Source of the DNA: Cyclobacteriaceae bacterium
GTDB lineage: Bacteria; Bacteroidota; Bacteroidia; Cytophagales; Cyclobacteriaceae
Assembly (NCBI GenBank): GCA_025363495.1
Contig: JANYDR010000064.1
Span: 1-7,024 of the forward strand
Length of the DNA: 7,024 bases
Reading direction: 5' to 3'
Shown here piece after piece: positions 1-6,104 of the stretch (positions are counted from its first letter, which is position 1; each line of letters starts with the position of its first letter). Under the pieces are notes generated by a model. That model saw only the letters and a list, made by a program, of their open reading frames with translations. It did not search any database and was not told where the DNA came from. Both the position numbers and the translations under genes were made by a program.

Positions 1-522
1 ATTTCCCTGACCTGTGGAAAGTATTACATGTTCCTGCGAAACCTGGTAAGGGAATGTATTCCCAAGATAGACGCATTTTCCATCAGCTCTGAAATCGATC
101 ATTTCACCGTTTCCTGACCAAAGACCTAAAAGTTTTTTATCTGTATGACTACTCGTTTGAGTTGAGACTGAAGTGGGTTTTTCAGATTCCATTTTTGAGG
201 TGGTCTCTGAGCTGCCCCTCGAAAATGCAACTTGTCCATCAAGATCGCCCCCTGAAAGCGTTAGGGAGTTTTCCAGAAGAGAATACTTATATTTTGTTGT
301 GACAGTTCCAACTGTGATTGATAAGATCCCCTCCTTGGAAGAAAATTTAATAGATTCTCCATCAAATTCTCCTGATCCATCTGACTGAAGAATAAGCGTC
401 ATTTGATAACCGAACTGACTATTCCGCCATATTCCAAAGATTCTTTCTTGCTGCTGGATTTGGGCACCAATTTGCGCGTAGGTGGCAGAGGAAAGACATA
501 ACAAAAAGAAGATGTTTCTCAT
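1..522 (-). CDS. Secreted lipocalin-like repeat protein, 3' end beyond window (partial)
   Basis: This open frame starts at an ATG at 522 and stays open to base 1, giving 174 residues; the 3' end lies outside the window. It begins with a short signal peptide (MRNIFFLLCLSSATYA, likely cut before Q17), so the product is exported. Two related segments follow: about 27-102 starts IFGIWRN and has a QSDGSGEFDG turn and an LTLSGGDL strand, and 130 to the edge starts LLGLWSGNG and has FRADGKCVYLG and VILSTGQG. The shared pattern, G-x-W, then DG, then G, then a Y/L-rich strand, resembles small lipocalin-like beta domains found in tandem in secreted bacterial proteins. A Ser/Thr/Lys-rich linker (about 103-129) joins them. 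No catalytic motif is visible and the function is unknown. A promoter-like sequence sits just upstream (548-578), suggesting transcription separate from yicC. The frame and signal peptide are convincing; the domain assignment is inference. Confidence 0.8.
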   Translation of the reverse strand, partial: MRNIFFLLCLSSATYAQIGAQIQQQERIFGIWRNSQFGYQMTLILQSDGSGEFDGESIKFSSKEGILSITVGTVTTKYKYSLLENSLTLSGGDLDGQVAFSRGSSETTSKMESEKPTSVSTQTSSHTDKKLLGLWSGNGEMIDFRADGKCVYLGNTFPYQVSQEHVILSTGQGN

Positions 523-547
523 TGTCGACAGCAGGTAATGAATGAGT

Positions 548-578
548 CTAATTTAAGATTTATGACAGGCTTTACAAA
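548..578 (-). promoter_or_regulatory. Candidate Bacteroidota-type promoter for the lipocalin-like gene
   Basis: Read on the minus strand, TTTG (578-575) is followed after exactly 19 nt by TAAATTAG (555-548). This matches the Bacteroidota housekeeping promoter pattern TTTG / TAnnTTTG with one mismatch in the second box. The implied start of transcription would lie about 20 nt upstream of the ATG at 522, a sensible leader length. The TTTG lies inside one copy of a 16-bp direct repeat; the other copy has no matching second box. The motif is short and AT-rich, so chance occurrence is possible. Confidence 0.35.
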
Positions 579-654
579 GTGAAAACTCTAACGGTAATAC
601 GAATCTTTGTTGGTGAAAAAAACACCAACAAAGGCTCAACAGGCTTTACAAAGT
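565..654. repeat. Pair of exact 16-bp direct repeats flanking a hairpin
   Basis: The sequence acaggctttacaaagt occurs exactly at 565-580 and again at 639-654, 74 nt apart, in the spacer between yicC and the lipocalin-like gene. The right copy ends one base short of the last base of the yicC stop codon; the left copy contains the -33-like TTTG of the candidate promoter. Between them lies the perfect hairpin at 605-633. A shorter echo, caacaaaggct (627-637), repeats most of the caacaggct that overlaps the right copy. Direct repeats around a hairpin could be a local duplication, a small non-autonomous repeat element, or footprints of one; the window does not decide. Confidence 0.7.
605..633 (-). 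terminator. Perfect 11-bp hairpin after yicC, possible terminator or 3' end stabiliser
   Basis: Bases 605-615 (ctttgttggtg) pair perfectly with 623-633 (caccaacaaag) around a seven-base loop, A7 on plus and U7 in a minus-strand transcript. The stem starts 23 nt downstream of the yicC stop codon, the usual place for a transcription end. It is not a textbook intrinsic terminator, because no U-run follows the stem on either strand; the only U-run is in the loop. It could still act as a terminator, a block to 3' exonucleases, or part of a repeat element. Confidence 0.45.
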
Positions 655-655
655 C

Positions 656-1534
656 TCACAATACATTATTCAACTGCTCTTTGATCTTCTCAAGTTCCTC
701 TTTCATATTCACAACTTCCTTTTGCATCTCGGCATCGTTTGCTTTGGAACCAATAGTATTAATTTCCCTACCTATTTCTTGCGCCAGAAATGCGAGTTTT
801 TTTCCATTCGATTGAGTCTCCTCCATCACTTTCAGAAAATAATCGAGGTGAGTTTTTAATCGAACACGCTCTTCATGAATATCAAGCTTCTCAATATAAA
901 ATATAATCTCTTGCTCAAGTCTGTTAGGATCAAATCCTTCTTCCCCAAAGAAGTCCGAAATACCCTTTTTTATTTTTGTACGAACCTTTTCTATTCTCAA
1001 TGGGTCGAGCCTTTCAACGTTCTTAAGCGAGTCTGCAATAGATTTTATATAGCTTTTGAATTTATCAATGAGGGAAGATCCTTCTGTTCTCCGGAATTGA
1101 TCACATTGATCCAATGCCTCTTTTAGTGCAATCACAAATTTATCGTACATCGCCACATCCAGGGATTCGCGATCTGTATTTTGCTGGACCTCCGGAGATT
1201 TCAATGCCAACTCAAAGAGATTATCATAAGGAGCCATCACACGGTCTGCTAATTTTTTAAGTTCTGCATAGTGAGCAATAAATATTGCCTCATTGTATTG
1301 CTGCTGAACTTCCTGAGCCAAGGGCTTAGTGTACTCTACCGATATTGATACTTTTCCCCGCTCTAATTTCTCGGTTACGATCGCCCGTATATCAGTCTCT
1401 TTTTCTGAAAAAATTCTTGGCAAACGAATGCTTAGGTCAAGAAATTTGGAGTTGAGGGTCTTCACTTCTATTTGAACCGAAGCATCACCAAGAGGTGCTG
1501 TGGTCTGGCCAAAGCCAGTCATTGATTTGAGCAT
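656..1534 (-). CDS. yicC: YicC/YloC-family endoribonuclease
   Basis: The 292-residue product has the usual length and both signatures of the YicC family. The N-terminus reads MLKSMTGFGQ, the family's hallmark opening, followed by the N-terminal domain with EVKTLNSKFLDLSIRLP (about 24-39). The C-terminal domain (DUF1732) carries RLEQEI, a KLDIHEE-R segment (216-223) and the conserved REINTIGSKAND stretch (256-267), ending in a charged helix (about 273-287). YicC proteins are cytoplasmic RNases; the E. coli member takes part in decay of small RNAs. The ATG at 1534 is the natural start because it gives the family N-terminus exactly. It follows the outer-membrane protein gene by 42 nt, without a clear promoter, so it is probably cotranscribed with it. 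In many bacteria yicC lies beside gmk (guanylate kinase); that neighbour is absent here. The family assignment is secure; the RNA targets in this organism are unknown. Confidence 0.95.
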   Translation of the reverse strand: MLKSMTGFGQTTAPLGDASVQIEVKTLNSKFLDLSIRLPRIFSEKETDIRAIVTEKLERGKVSISVEYTKPLAQEVQQQYNEAIFIAHYAELKKLADRVMAPYDNLFELALKSPEVQQNTDRESLDVAMYDKFVIALKEALDQCDQFRRTEGSSLIDKFKSYIKSIADSLKNVERLDPLRIEKVRTKIKKGISDFFGEEGFDPNRLEQEIIFYIEKLDIHEERVRLKTHLDYFLKVMEETQSNGKKLAFLAQEIGREINTIGSKANDAEMQKEVVNMKEELEKIKEQLNNVL

Positions 1535-1576
1535 GAGAAAAATTTATGATGCAAGATACTCAATACAGGAACCTGA

Positions 1577-4500
1577 TTAAAAATCAAATCCCATAGAAAC
1601 CATCAGGCGGGGATCGTTTACTTTATAGTTTTCTACAGGCCATGCCAAGTCGAACTTGAGATAATAGTTAAAGATCATTGTTCTTAACCCTACTCCATAA
1701 CTGTACAGCCATGGATTAAGATATTGTTTTATATCAATAATGAATGGCGCCTGCTTAACCTCGATGGTGCGAAGGGTATTTTGTGAATTGATTGGAGGAT
1801 CTCCGGTAAAACTGGTACCGATGTCATAAAACGCAGTGAATTGTAAATTGCGAAAGAAACTTGAGGTAACTGGCCCACCGGCCAATGCCCGGACCAAAGG
1901 CAACCGGAATTCAGCATTTGCCATTGCTACACTTGTACCATACAGTGTTGCGTAGTCAAAGCCCCTCAATGTAGTAGCAAACTCAGCAAATAGAAGATTA
2001 TTGTTATATCCCGAATTAACAAGCAACGGGTTTTTCAAACCGCTGTAGTTAATAGTATTACCAAACCAGTTATCCACTCCACCTAATACATATTGTTTTG
2101 GCGAGTTGCCGAAGAACGTTCCGCTATATCCCCGCACAGCAAAAACAATCTCCTTATAGATTTTTTGGTAGTGTCGCACGTCGATGGAAATTTGTGAGAA
2201 GCTGGCATTCTTATTTCCCATGCCCTCATAGTGAACAAAATTGATTTTACCACGAGTACCCTCAATGAGATTCACCCCTGTTGTGATGGAGTTATCATAC
2301 ACTAATTCAGCGCGGGCACCTGTATAAAATTGCTGCTGGGTTGGCGCAAAAACAGGTCCGCCGGCAGGCACCAGTTGATCAGGACCTAAATCAGTATAAT
2401 TAGTATAGGCCGCAAAAGGTTTAATAGAAAAGCGTGTGCGAACGCTGATAGGAAGAGATGCTCCGAATTCAATTTTCTGAAGGGAATACTTGGTGCGTTC
2501 GGCAGGAAGGTCAGGGTAATTTTCAGTCCAGAAAATTACCTTGCGATCAAACCTTACACTAAAATCGACGCGGTGCTTTAAGTATTGAAACTCTCCATAA
2601 ACATCACCGCTCTTCCAATCAAAAGCCGTTTGTATACCACCTATTATCCTGTAATTCTCCAGGATGTCATTCATTTGTGTTTCGAGCCTAATGCTAAATC
2701 CCCTGAGCGGATCGACAACAAAATTCGTTGACAAATTTTCATAGCTGAATTTTGGCGCATAAGGAAATGGCCCCGTGATCCTGCTGTTTTCCCGGGCCTT
2801 CATATAGCGACTCAGGAAAGTATCCGCTGGTTTAGCTGTTTTTACAGCGTCATCTTCAAAATGATAATCATCGGTGTTAAGATTTTTATCGGACTTGTTT
2901 GGCACAACTGCAATTGGTGTGAGAGTAATTACAGTATCCTTCTTCTTTACAGGAACATCTTCGAAAGTATAATCATCGGTGTTAACAACACCGTTAGTTT
3001 TCTTAATTGCTGATGTATCAACGGGAGCCACTACCTTCTTAAGTGTATCTGCCGCAACCGGTTTTGGCTTTATCGTATCACGCTTTTGTTGCAAGCGCTC
3101 GTTGATAAGCTGTTTTATGGAGATTCCCTGCCGTGCTTCTTTTTTCCTTTTCTCAGTAATTACCTTCGCCTGTTGCGTTTCCTTTCGCCGCGTGGCAGGA
3201 GTAAATATCTGACGTTCAAGATTAAAATTCTTCTGCACAAAAATATCTTCCTTCAGATTTTTGGTCATCACTACCGCAAGTGTCTTGCTGTTGAAATCAA
3301 GATCATACTCTTTAATGCTTGATGGGAAATTTGTAACCTGCCCATACACGCCTGTTTGTCGATTGAAGCGAAATAAATTTAATATGCCTCGCTGGTCGCT
3401 GAGATAATAGAAAGTGTTTTCATCCAATGCCTTCGGATAATAATCTTTGCTAAGAGTATTGGTAATGCGCTTGACTATATTGGTAGTGGTGTCGAGGTTA
3501 TAACTAAACAAGTTATAATTAGATGGCACTTTTGTAAAATCCTTCTTAATGGTATTCGTTGTATCGGTAGTCCGGTTGGAGCTGAATACAACGGTATTTG
3601 TATTGGGGATAAACGATGGATCAAAATCGTCAAAAATGTCGTTCGTTAATCGCTTTACACGGTCCCTTCTGCTACTTAATAAAAATAAATCGTTTTGCCC
3701 CTCCATGTCGGCACTCACGACAGCAAGTCTCCCATTTCCAGAAAAATCAAAACTCCTGATATTGCTGAATTTCTCCAGCTGCCGCGGAAGAGTACTATGA
3801 GTACTAAGATCATATAGCCAAAACATATACTGGCCATAGCGAACACCGATTACGCCAAGTGTGTGAGAATCTGACCAGCTTATAAGTGGTATATGATAAT
3901 CTACACTTTGCCTGAAGACCTTATTACCACCTGAAATTATAACAGTCTCTTTACCATTTTCAAGTGATTTTACGGTCACAGTAAATTTGCCGCGGTCATT
4001 TTCAGCATAGGCCACATTTTTACCATCCGGACTGATTTTGATAGTTGTATAAACTACCGTCTTGCGATGATTTGGACTGAAGCGCTGTGAATCGGCTGGA
4101 AAGCCATAACTCTGACTAACCTGATCCTGCTCGGCTGAATAGAATTTTTTCCAGTCAATCATGAACTGTTTAAATCCTATACCCAGTGTGATGTACATGC
4201 TCTTTTGTTCATTCCGGATTACACGAGTGTAGTTGAGAATGTTTGCCACACTTCCTTTACCATATCGTTCAACGATATAATTCCAAACTGATTGGCCGAT
4301 AATTGCAGATTCAGGTCCGTTAAGTTTGAGGGCTTTATTTACCTTCTTGCTTTTCACCAACTGTCTTACATAATCATCCATCTCCGCGTTCCAACCTTTA
4401 GCTGCGTACAAAGAAGCTCCGTCAATAAACCAATCAGGAAGATTTAATAGCACCGCATTCTGAAACATGTCTTTCAGGCTTCCGCCGAACATCATTTCAT

Positions 4501-4951
4501 TCACCATCAGGTCGGCTACTTTATAAATCAACTCTTCCTTGAATTCATCGAGCGTACCGGGGTGGGCTATTTCGACATAAGGCTTTATGAATTCTGTCTG
4601 ACCTCCGATGGAGTATTGCTGCCCCAGTATACCCATGTTACTTTGTTGTAAATCAGTAACAGAGTTATAGAGAAAAACCTTGGTCTTTAAATAAGGAGGA
4701 TAACCTATAAGATCAGTTATCCGGTCAAATTCTGTTTCGAGGTATTGAATAGACTCGGTGGCTACCTTTTTCCGCTCGTCGTAGTAGTAAACGTCAAAAT
4801 TCTCAGAGCTCACATACTGCCAGTTGAAAGTGCGGTATTGAACACGGTTTTTACCAAATGTTTCATAGGCCCGCTGGGCAAGTCCTGGAAGAACAAACGC
4901 CAGAGAAAAAACAAAAACCGCCATGACGCGGTAACACACCCTCATTCGCAT
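1577..4951 (-). CDS. Outer-membrane protein: degenerate peptidase-like domain, TolB-like propeller, Omp85-like barrel
   Basis: Numbering is from the ATG at 4951 (1124 residues). A signal peptide ends at PGLA|Q (25/26). Residues about 28-275 resemble a gluzincin (peptidase MA-like) region, including LPDWFIDGASLYAA, but HExxH is missing. Residues about 299-584 form a TolB/WD40-like propeller with blades such as ISPDGKNVAYAEN and DPSFIPNTNTVVFSSN. A basic linker (586-729) carries DT motifs and two NTDDYxFED copies. Residues about 731-1124 form a barrel with VLGG (955-958), LRGF (995-998), NAEFRLPL and a terminal MGFDF, as in Omp85/BamA-type barrels. No POTRA domains are seen. The product should sit in the outer membrane with its propeller in the periplasm; its cargo or ligand is unknown. 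An in-frame TTG at 4969, overlapping the upstream stop, and an ATG at 4945 are alternative starts; 4951 gives a compact signal peptide. Frame and layout are firm; domain names are inferred. Confidence 0.88.
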   Translation of the reverse strand: MRMRVCYRVMAVFVFSLAFVLPGLAQRAYETFGKNRVQYRTFNWQYVSSENFDVYYYDERKKVATESIQYLETEFDRITDLIGYPPYLKTKVFLYNSVTDLQQSNMGILGQQYSIGGQTEFIKPYVEIAHPGTLDEFKEELIYKVADLMVNEMMFGGSLKDMFQNAVLLNLPDWFIDGASLYAAKGWNAEMDDYVRQLVKSKKVNKALKLNGPESAIIGQSVWNYIVERYGKGSVANILNYTRVIRNEQKSMYITLGIGFKQFMIDWKKFYSAEQDQVSQSYGFPADSQRFSPNHRKTVVYTTIKISPDGKNVAYAENDRGKFTVTVKSLENGKETVIISGGNKVFRQSVDYHIPLISWSDSHTLGVIGVRYGQYMFWLYDLSTHSTLPRQLEKFSNIRSFDFSGNGRLAVVSADMEGQNDLFLLSSRRDRVKRLTNDIFDDFDPSFIPNTNTVVFSSNRTTDTTNTIKKDFTKVPSNYNLFSYNLDTTTNIVKRITNTLSKDYYPKALDENTFYYLSDQRGILNLFRFNRQTGVYGQVTNFPSSIKEYDLDFNSKTLAVVMTKNLKEDIFVQKNFNLERQIFTPATRRKETQQAKVITEKRKKEARQGISIKQLINERLQQKRDTIKPKPVAADTLKKVVAPVDTSAIKKTNGVVNTDDYTFEDVPVKKKDTVITLTPIAVVPNKSDKNLNTDDYHFEDDAVKTAKPADTFLSRYMKARENSRITGPFPYAPKFSYENLSTNFVVDPLRGFSIRLETQMNDILENYRIIGGIQTAFDWKSGDVYGEFQYLKHRVDFSVRFDRKVIFWTENYPDLPAERTKYSLQKIEFGASLPISVRTRFSIKPFAAYTNYTDLGPDQLVPAGGPVFAPTQQQFYTGARAELVYDNSITTGVNLIEGTRGKINFVHYEGMGNKNASFSQISIDVRHYQKIYKEIVFAVRGYSGTFFGNSPKQYVLGGVDNWFGNTINYSGLKNPLLVNSGYNNNLLFAEFATTLRGFDYATLYGTSVAMANAEFRLPLVRALAGGPVTSSFFRNLQFTAFYDIGTSFTGDPPINSQNTLRTIEVKQAPFIIDIKQYLNPWLYSYGVGLRTMIFNYYLKFDLAWPVENYKVNDPRLMVSMGFDF
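2852..2983 (-). repeat. Duplicated NTDDYxFED motif within the outer-membrane protein
   Basis: Two nine-codon segments encode NTDDYTFED (2983-2957, residues 657-665) and NTDDYHFED (2878-2852, residues 692-700), exactly 105 nt or 35 codons apart. They lie in the low-complexity basic linker between propeller and barrel. At base level the first five codons are identical (AAC ACC GAT GAT TAT) and the rest differ by substitutions, so this is a conserved protein motif or an old duplication rather than a fresh DNA repeat. Confidence 0.75.
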
Positions 4952-4965
4952 AGAATCAATCACAG

Positions 4966-6027
4966 TCAACCCGAATATAACGCTTTGAACCGAAAAATAT
5001 TGACCTCGGTTGATAAGTCTCCCTTACCGTCCAGCCAGTCCGCCAAATGATGAGCAAAATACGGTGCTAAACTTACACCTTTCGTGCCCAAGCCATTGAA
5101 AATGATAACATTTTTATTCCGGGGGTGCGCACCCATCAATGGCCTTCGGTCCGGAGTGGTGGGACGAATACCCCAGTCTTGGTGAAGAATTTTGAAAGGA
5201 ACTGCGAGCAATGCCTCAAGTTTGGATTTCAGATCGAGCCTTGACTCTTCTGTCGGTCCGTCCACAAAAGGCGGATGCTGGTATGTTGCTCCCACATTAA
5301 AAATATTTTCTTTATGGGATGGAACAAGATATGCGGCCCGGTTGAACAACCGCGGGCATGCTGACTCAAGTTCTATTTCAAGAGTTTCTCCTTTCAAAGG
5401 TTTGAAAGGAAGCCACTGAAACCACTTGCTTTTAAGACCGGCAAGCCCATTACAGAAAATAATTTTACCTGCTCTAAAATCTCCGTAAGTAATAGATTCA
5501 CCTTCCACAAGATCTTCTTCTTTAAAATACTCTTCACTAAGAATCTCTTTTGATAAAAGATATTCCCTGACCGAGAATAACCATGAACTTACATTCACAT
5601 AACCTGAATGAGCAATTTCAATTCCACCAAAAGGATCTTTCACCTGGTCAAATGTTGGCGCCTCATGAAATGCCAGGACAAATCTCTCAAGCTCTTCAGA
5701 CTCACCTCTTATTTTCCACTGCTGCTGTTCTTCGGTAGAGATGAATGGACGGTAGATTGGTAAGAGGTGGAGGAATTTTTTATTAAATATCTTTTCCGCA
5801 GCTGAGTAAAACTGTTCCATGTATGGAAAGACGCCATCTGCTTTCCATGCTTTTGTCATGAACTTACCAGCAATAGGATTGAAAAGTCCTGCAGCAACAA
5901 CCGAGGCGCGTGTGTTGCCGGGCTCATCAATCACGTGTATTGATTTACCCCGACGCAATAATTCCCACGCAATTGCACTTCCGGCTAATCCTTGTCCAAC
6001 GATAAGATAGTCAACCTGTCTTTTCAC
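4966..6027 (-). CDS. DAO-family FAD-dependent oxidoreductase
   Basis: The 353-residue product begins with a Rossmann dinucleotide-binding motif, DYLIVGQGLAG (6-16, GxGxxG), and ends its second strand with HVIDE (31-35), the acidic site expected to hold the FAD ribose. AAGLFNPIAGK (45-55) and KPLKGETLEIE (209-219) fit the D-amino-acid oxidase/glycine oxidase fold, and WGIRPTTPDRRPLMG (285-299) with NGLGTKGVSLAPYFAHHLA (311-329) is its C-terminal FAD-binding signature. The family oxidises amines or amino acids, reducing FAD. The NPI-G and GLG-KG-LAP blocks also resemble the oxidase half of MnmC, so tRNA wobble-uridine processing is possible; the substrate cannot be read from sequence. No signal peptide or membrane segment is present. 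The start is a GTG directly preceded by an in-frame TAA, so no longer start exists and no nearby downstream ATG would keep the Rossmann motif. It is followed after 14 nt by the outer-membrane protein gene. Confidence 0.9.
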   Translation of the reverse strand: MKRQVDYLIVGQGLAGSAIAWELLRRGKSIHVIDEPGNTRASVVAAGLFNPIAGKFMTKAWKADGVFPYMEQFYSAAEKIFNKKFLHLLPIYRPFISTEEQQQWKIRGESEELERFVLAFHEAPTFDQVKDPFGGIEIAHSGYVNVSSWLFSVREYLLSKEILSEEYFKEEDLVEGESITYGDFRAGKIIFCNGLAGLKSKWFQWLPFKPLKGETLEIELESACPRLFNRAAYLVPSHKENIFNVGATYQHPPFVDGPTEESRLDLKSKLEALLAVPFKILHQDWGIRPTTPDRRPLMGAHPRNKNVIIFNGLGTKGVSLAPYFAHHLADWLDGKGDLSTEVNIFRFKALYSG

Positions 6028-6069
6028 TTAATAAGATCGTCATTAATTAATTTACTCGTTACTTAACGA

Positions 6070-6104
6070 CCCAATGCCTAATTCCCAATACCTATTTCCT
6101 ATTC
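6070..6104. repeat. Heptamer tandem array overlapping the end of the EamA gene
   Basis: Five consecutive seven-base units fill 6070-6104 on plus: cccaatg, cctaatt, cccaata, cctattt, cctattc, fitting CCYAWTN. On the minus strand they read as AAATAGG/TATTGGG/AATTAGG/CATTGGG-type units. The array begins inside the EamA gene and supplies its last codons (N-R-K) and the TAG stop, then continues into the spacer before the oxidoreductase gene. No sequence clearly in the same register follows on either side. The function is unknown; short arrays of this kind can be slippage products or dispersed intergenic repeats. Confidence 0.65.

Noticed and set aside
173..388. Plus-strand open frame of 71 codons with a GTG start
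   Set aside because: It lies antisense within the partial secreted-protein gene, whose minus-strand frame has a signal peptide and an internal repeat. The plus frame has no recognisable features.
605..633. Hairpin considered as part of a CRISPR or attC-like recombination site
   Set aside because: There are only two repeat copies, no spacer series, no integrase or cas gene, and no attC core sites. A terminator or small repeat element is the simpler reading.
579..815. Plus-strand open frame of 78 codons over the yicC end and the hairpin
   Set aside because: It is antisense to the well-conserved C-terminus of YicC and runs through the hairpin; the hydrophobic Ser/Phe-rich product is what the antisense of a charged helix gives.
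2979..3322. Two overlapping plus-strand frames, Cys/Phe-rich, opposite the linker of the outer-membrane protein
   Set aside because: These are antisense shadows of a Lys-rich linker: Lys codons read backwards give Phe and Leu. There is no start context or family resemblance.
4745..5050. Plus-strand open frame of 101 codons over the junction of the oxidoreductase and outer-membrane genes
   Set aside because: It covers the signal-peptide region and the end of the oxidoreductase gene in antisense, with no promoter or motif to support it.
6042..6068. AT-rich palindromes attaattaat and cgttacttaacg upstream of the oxidoreductase, considered as operators or a promoter
   Set aside because: Both are short and AT-rich, easily produced by chance, and no TTTG / TAnnTTTG pair with correct spacing accompanies them.
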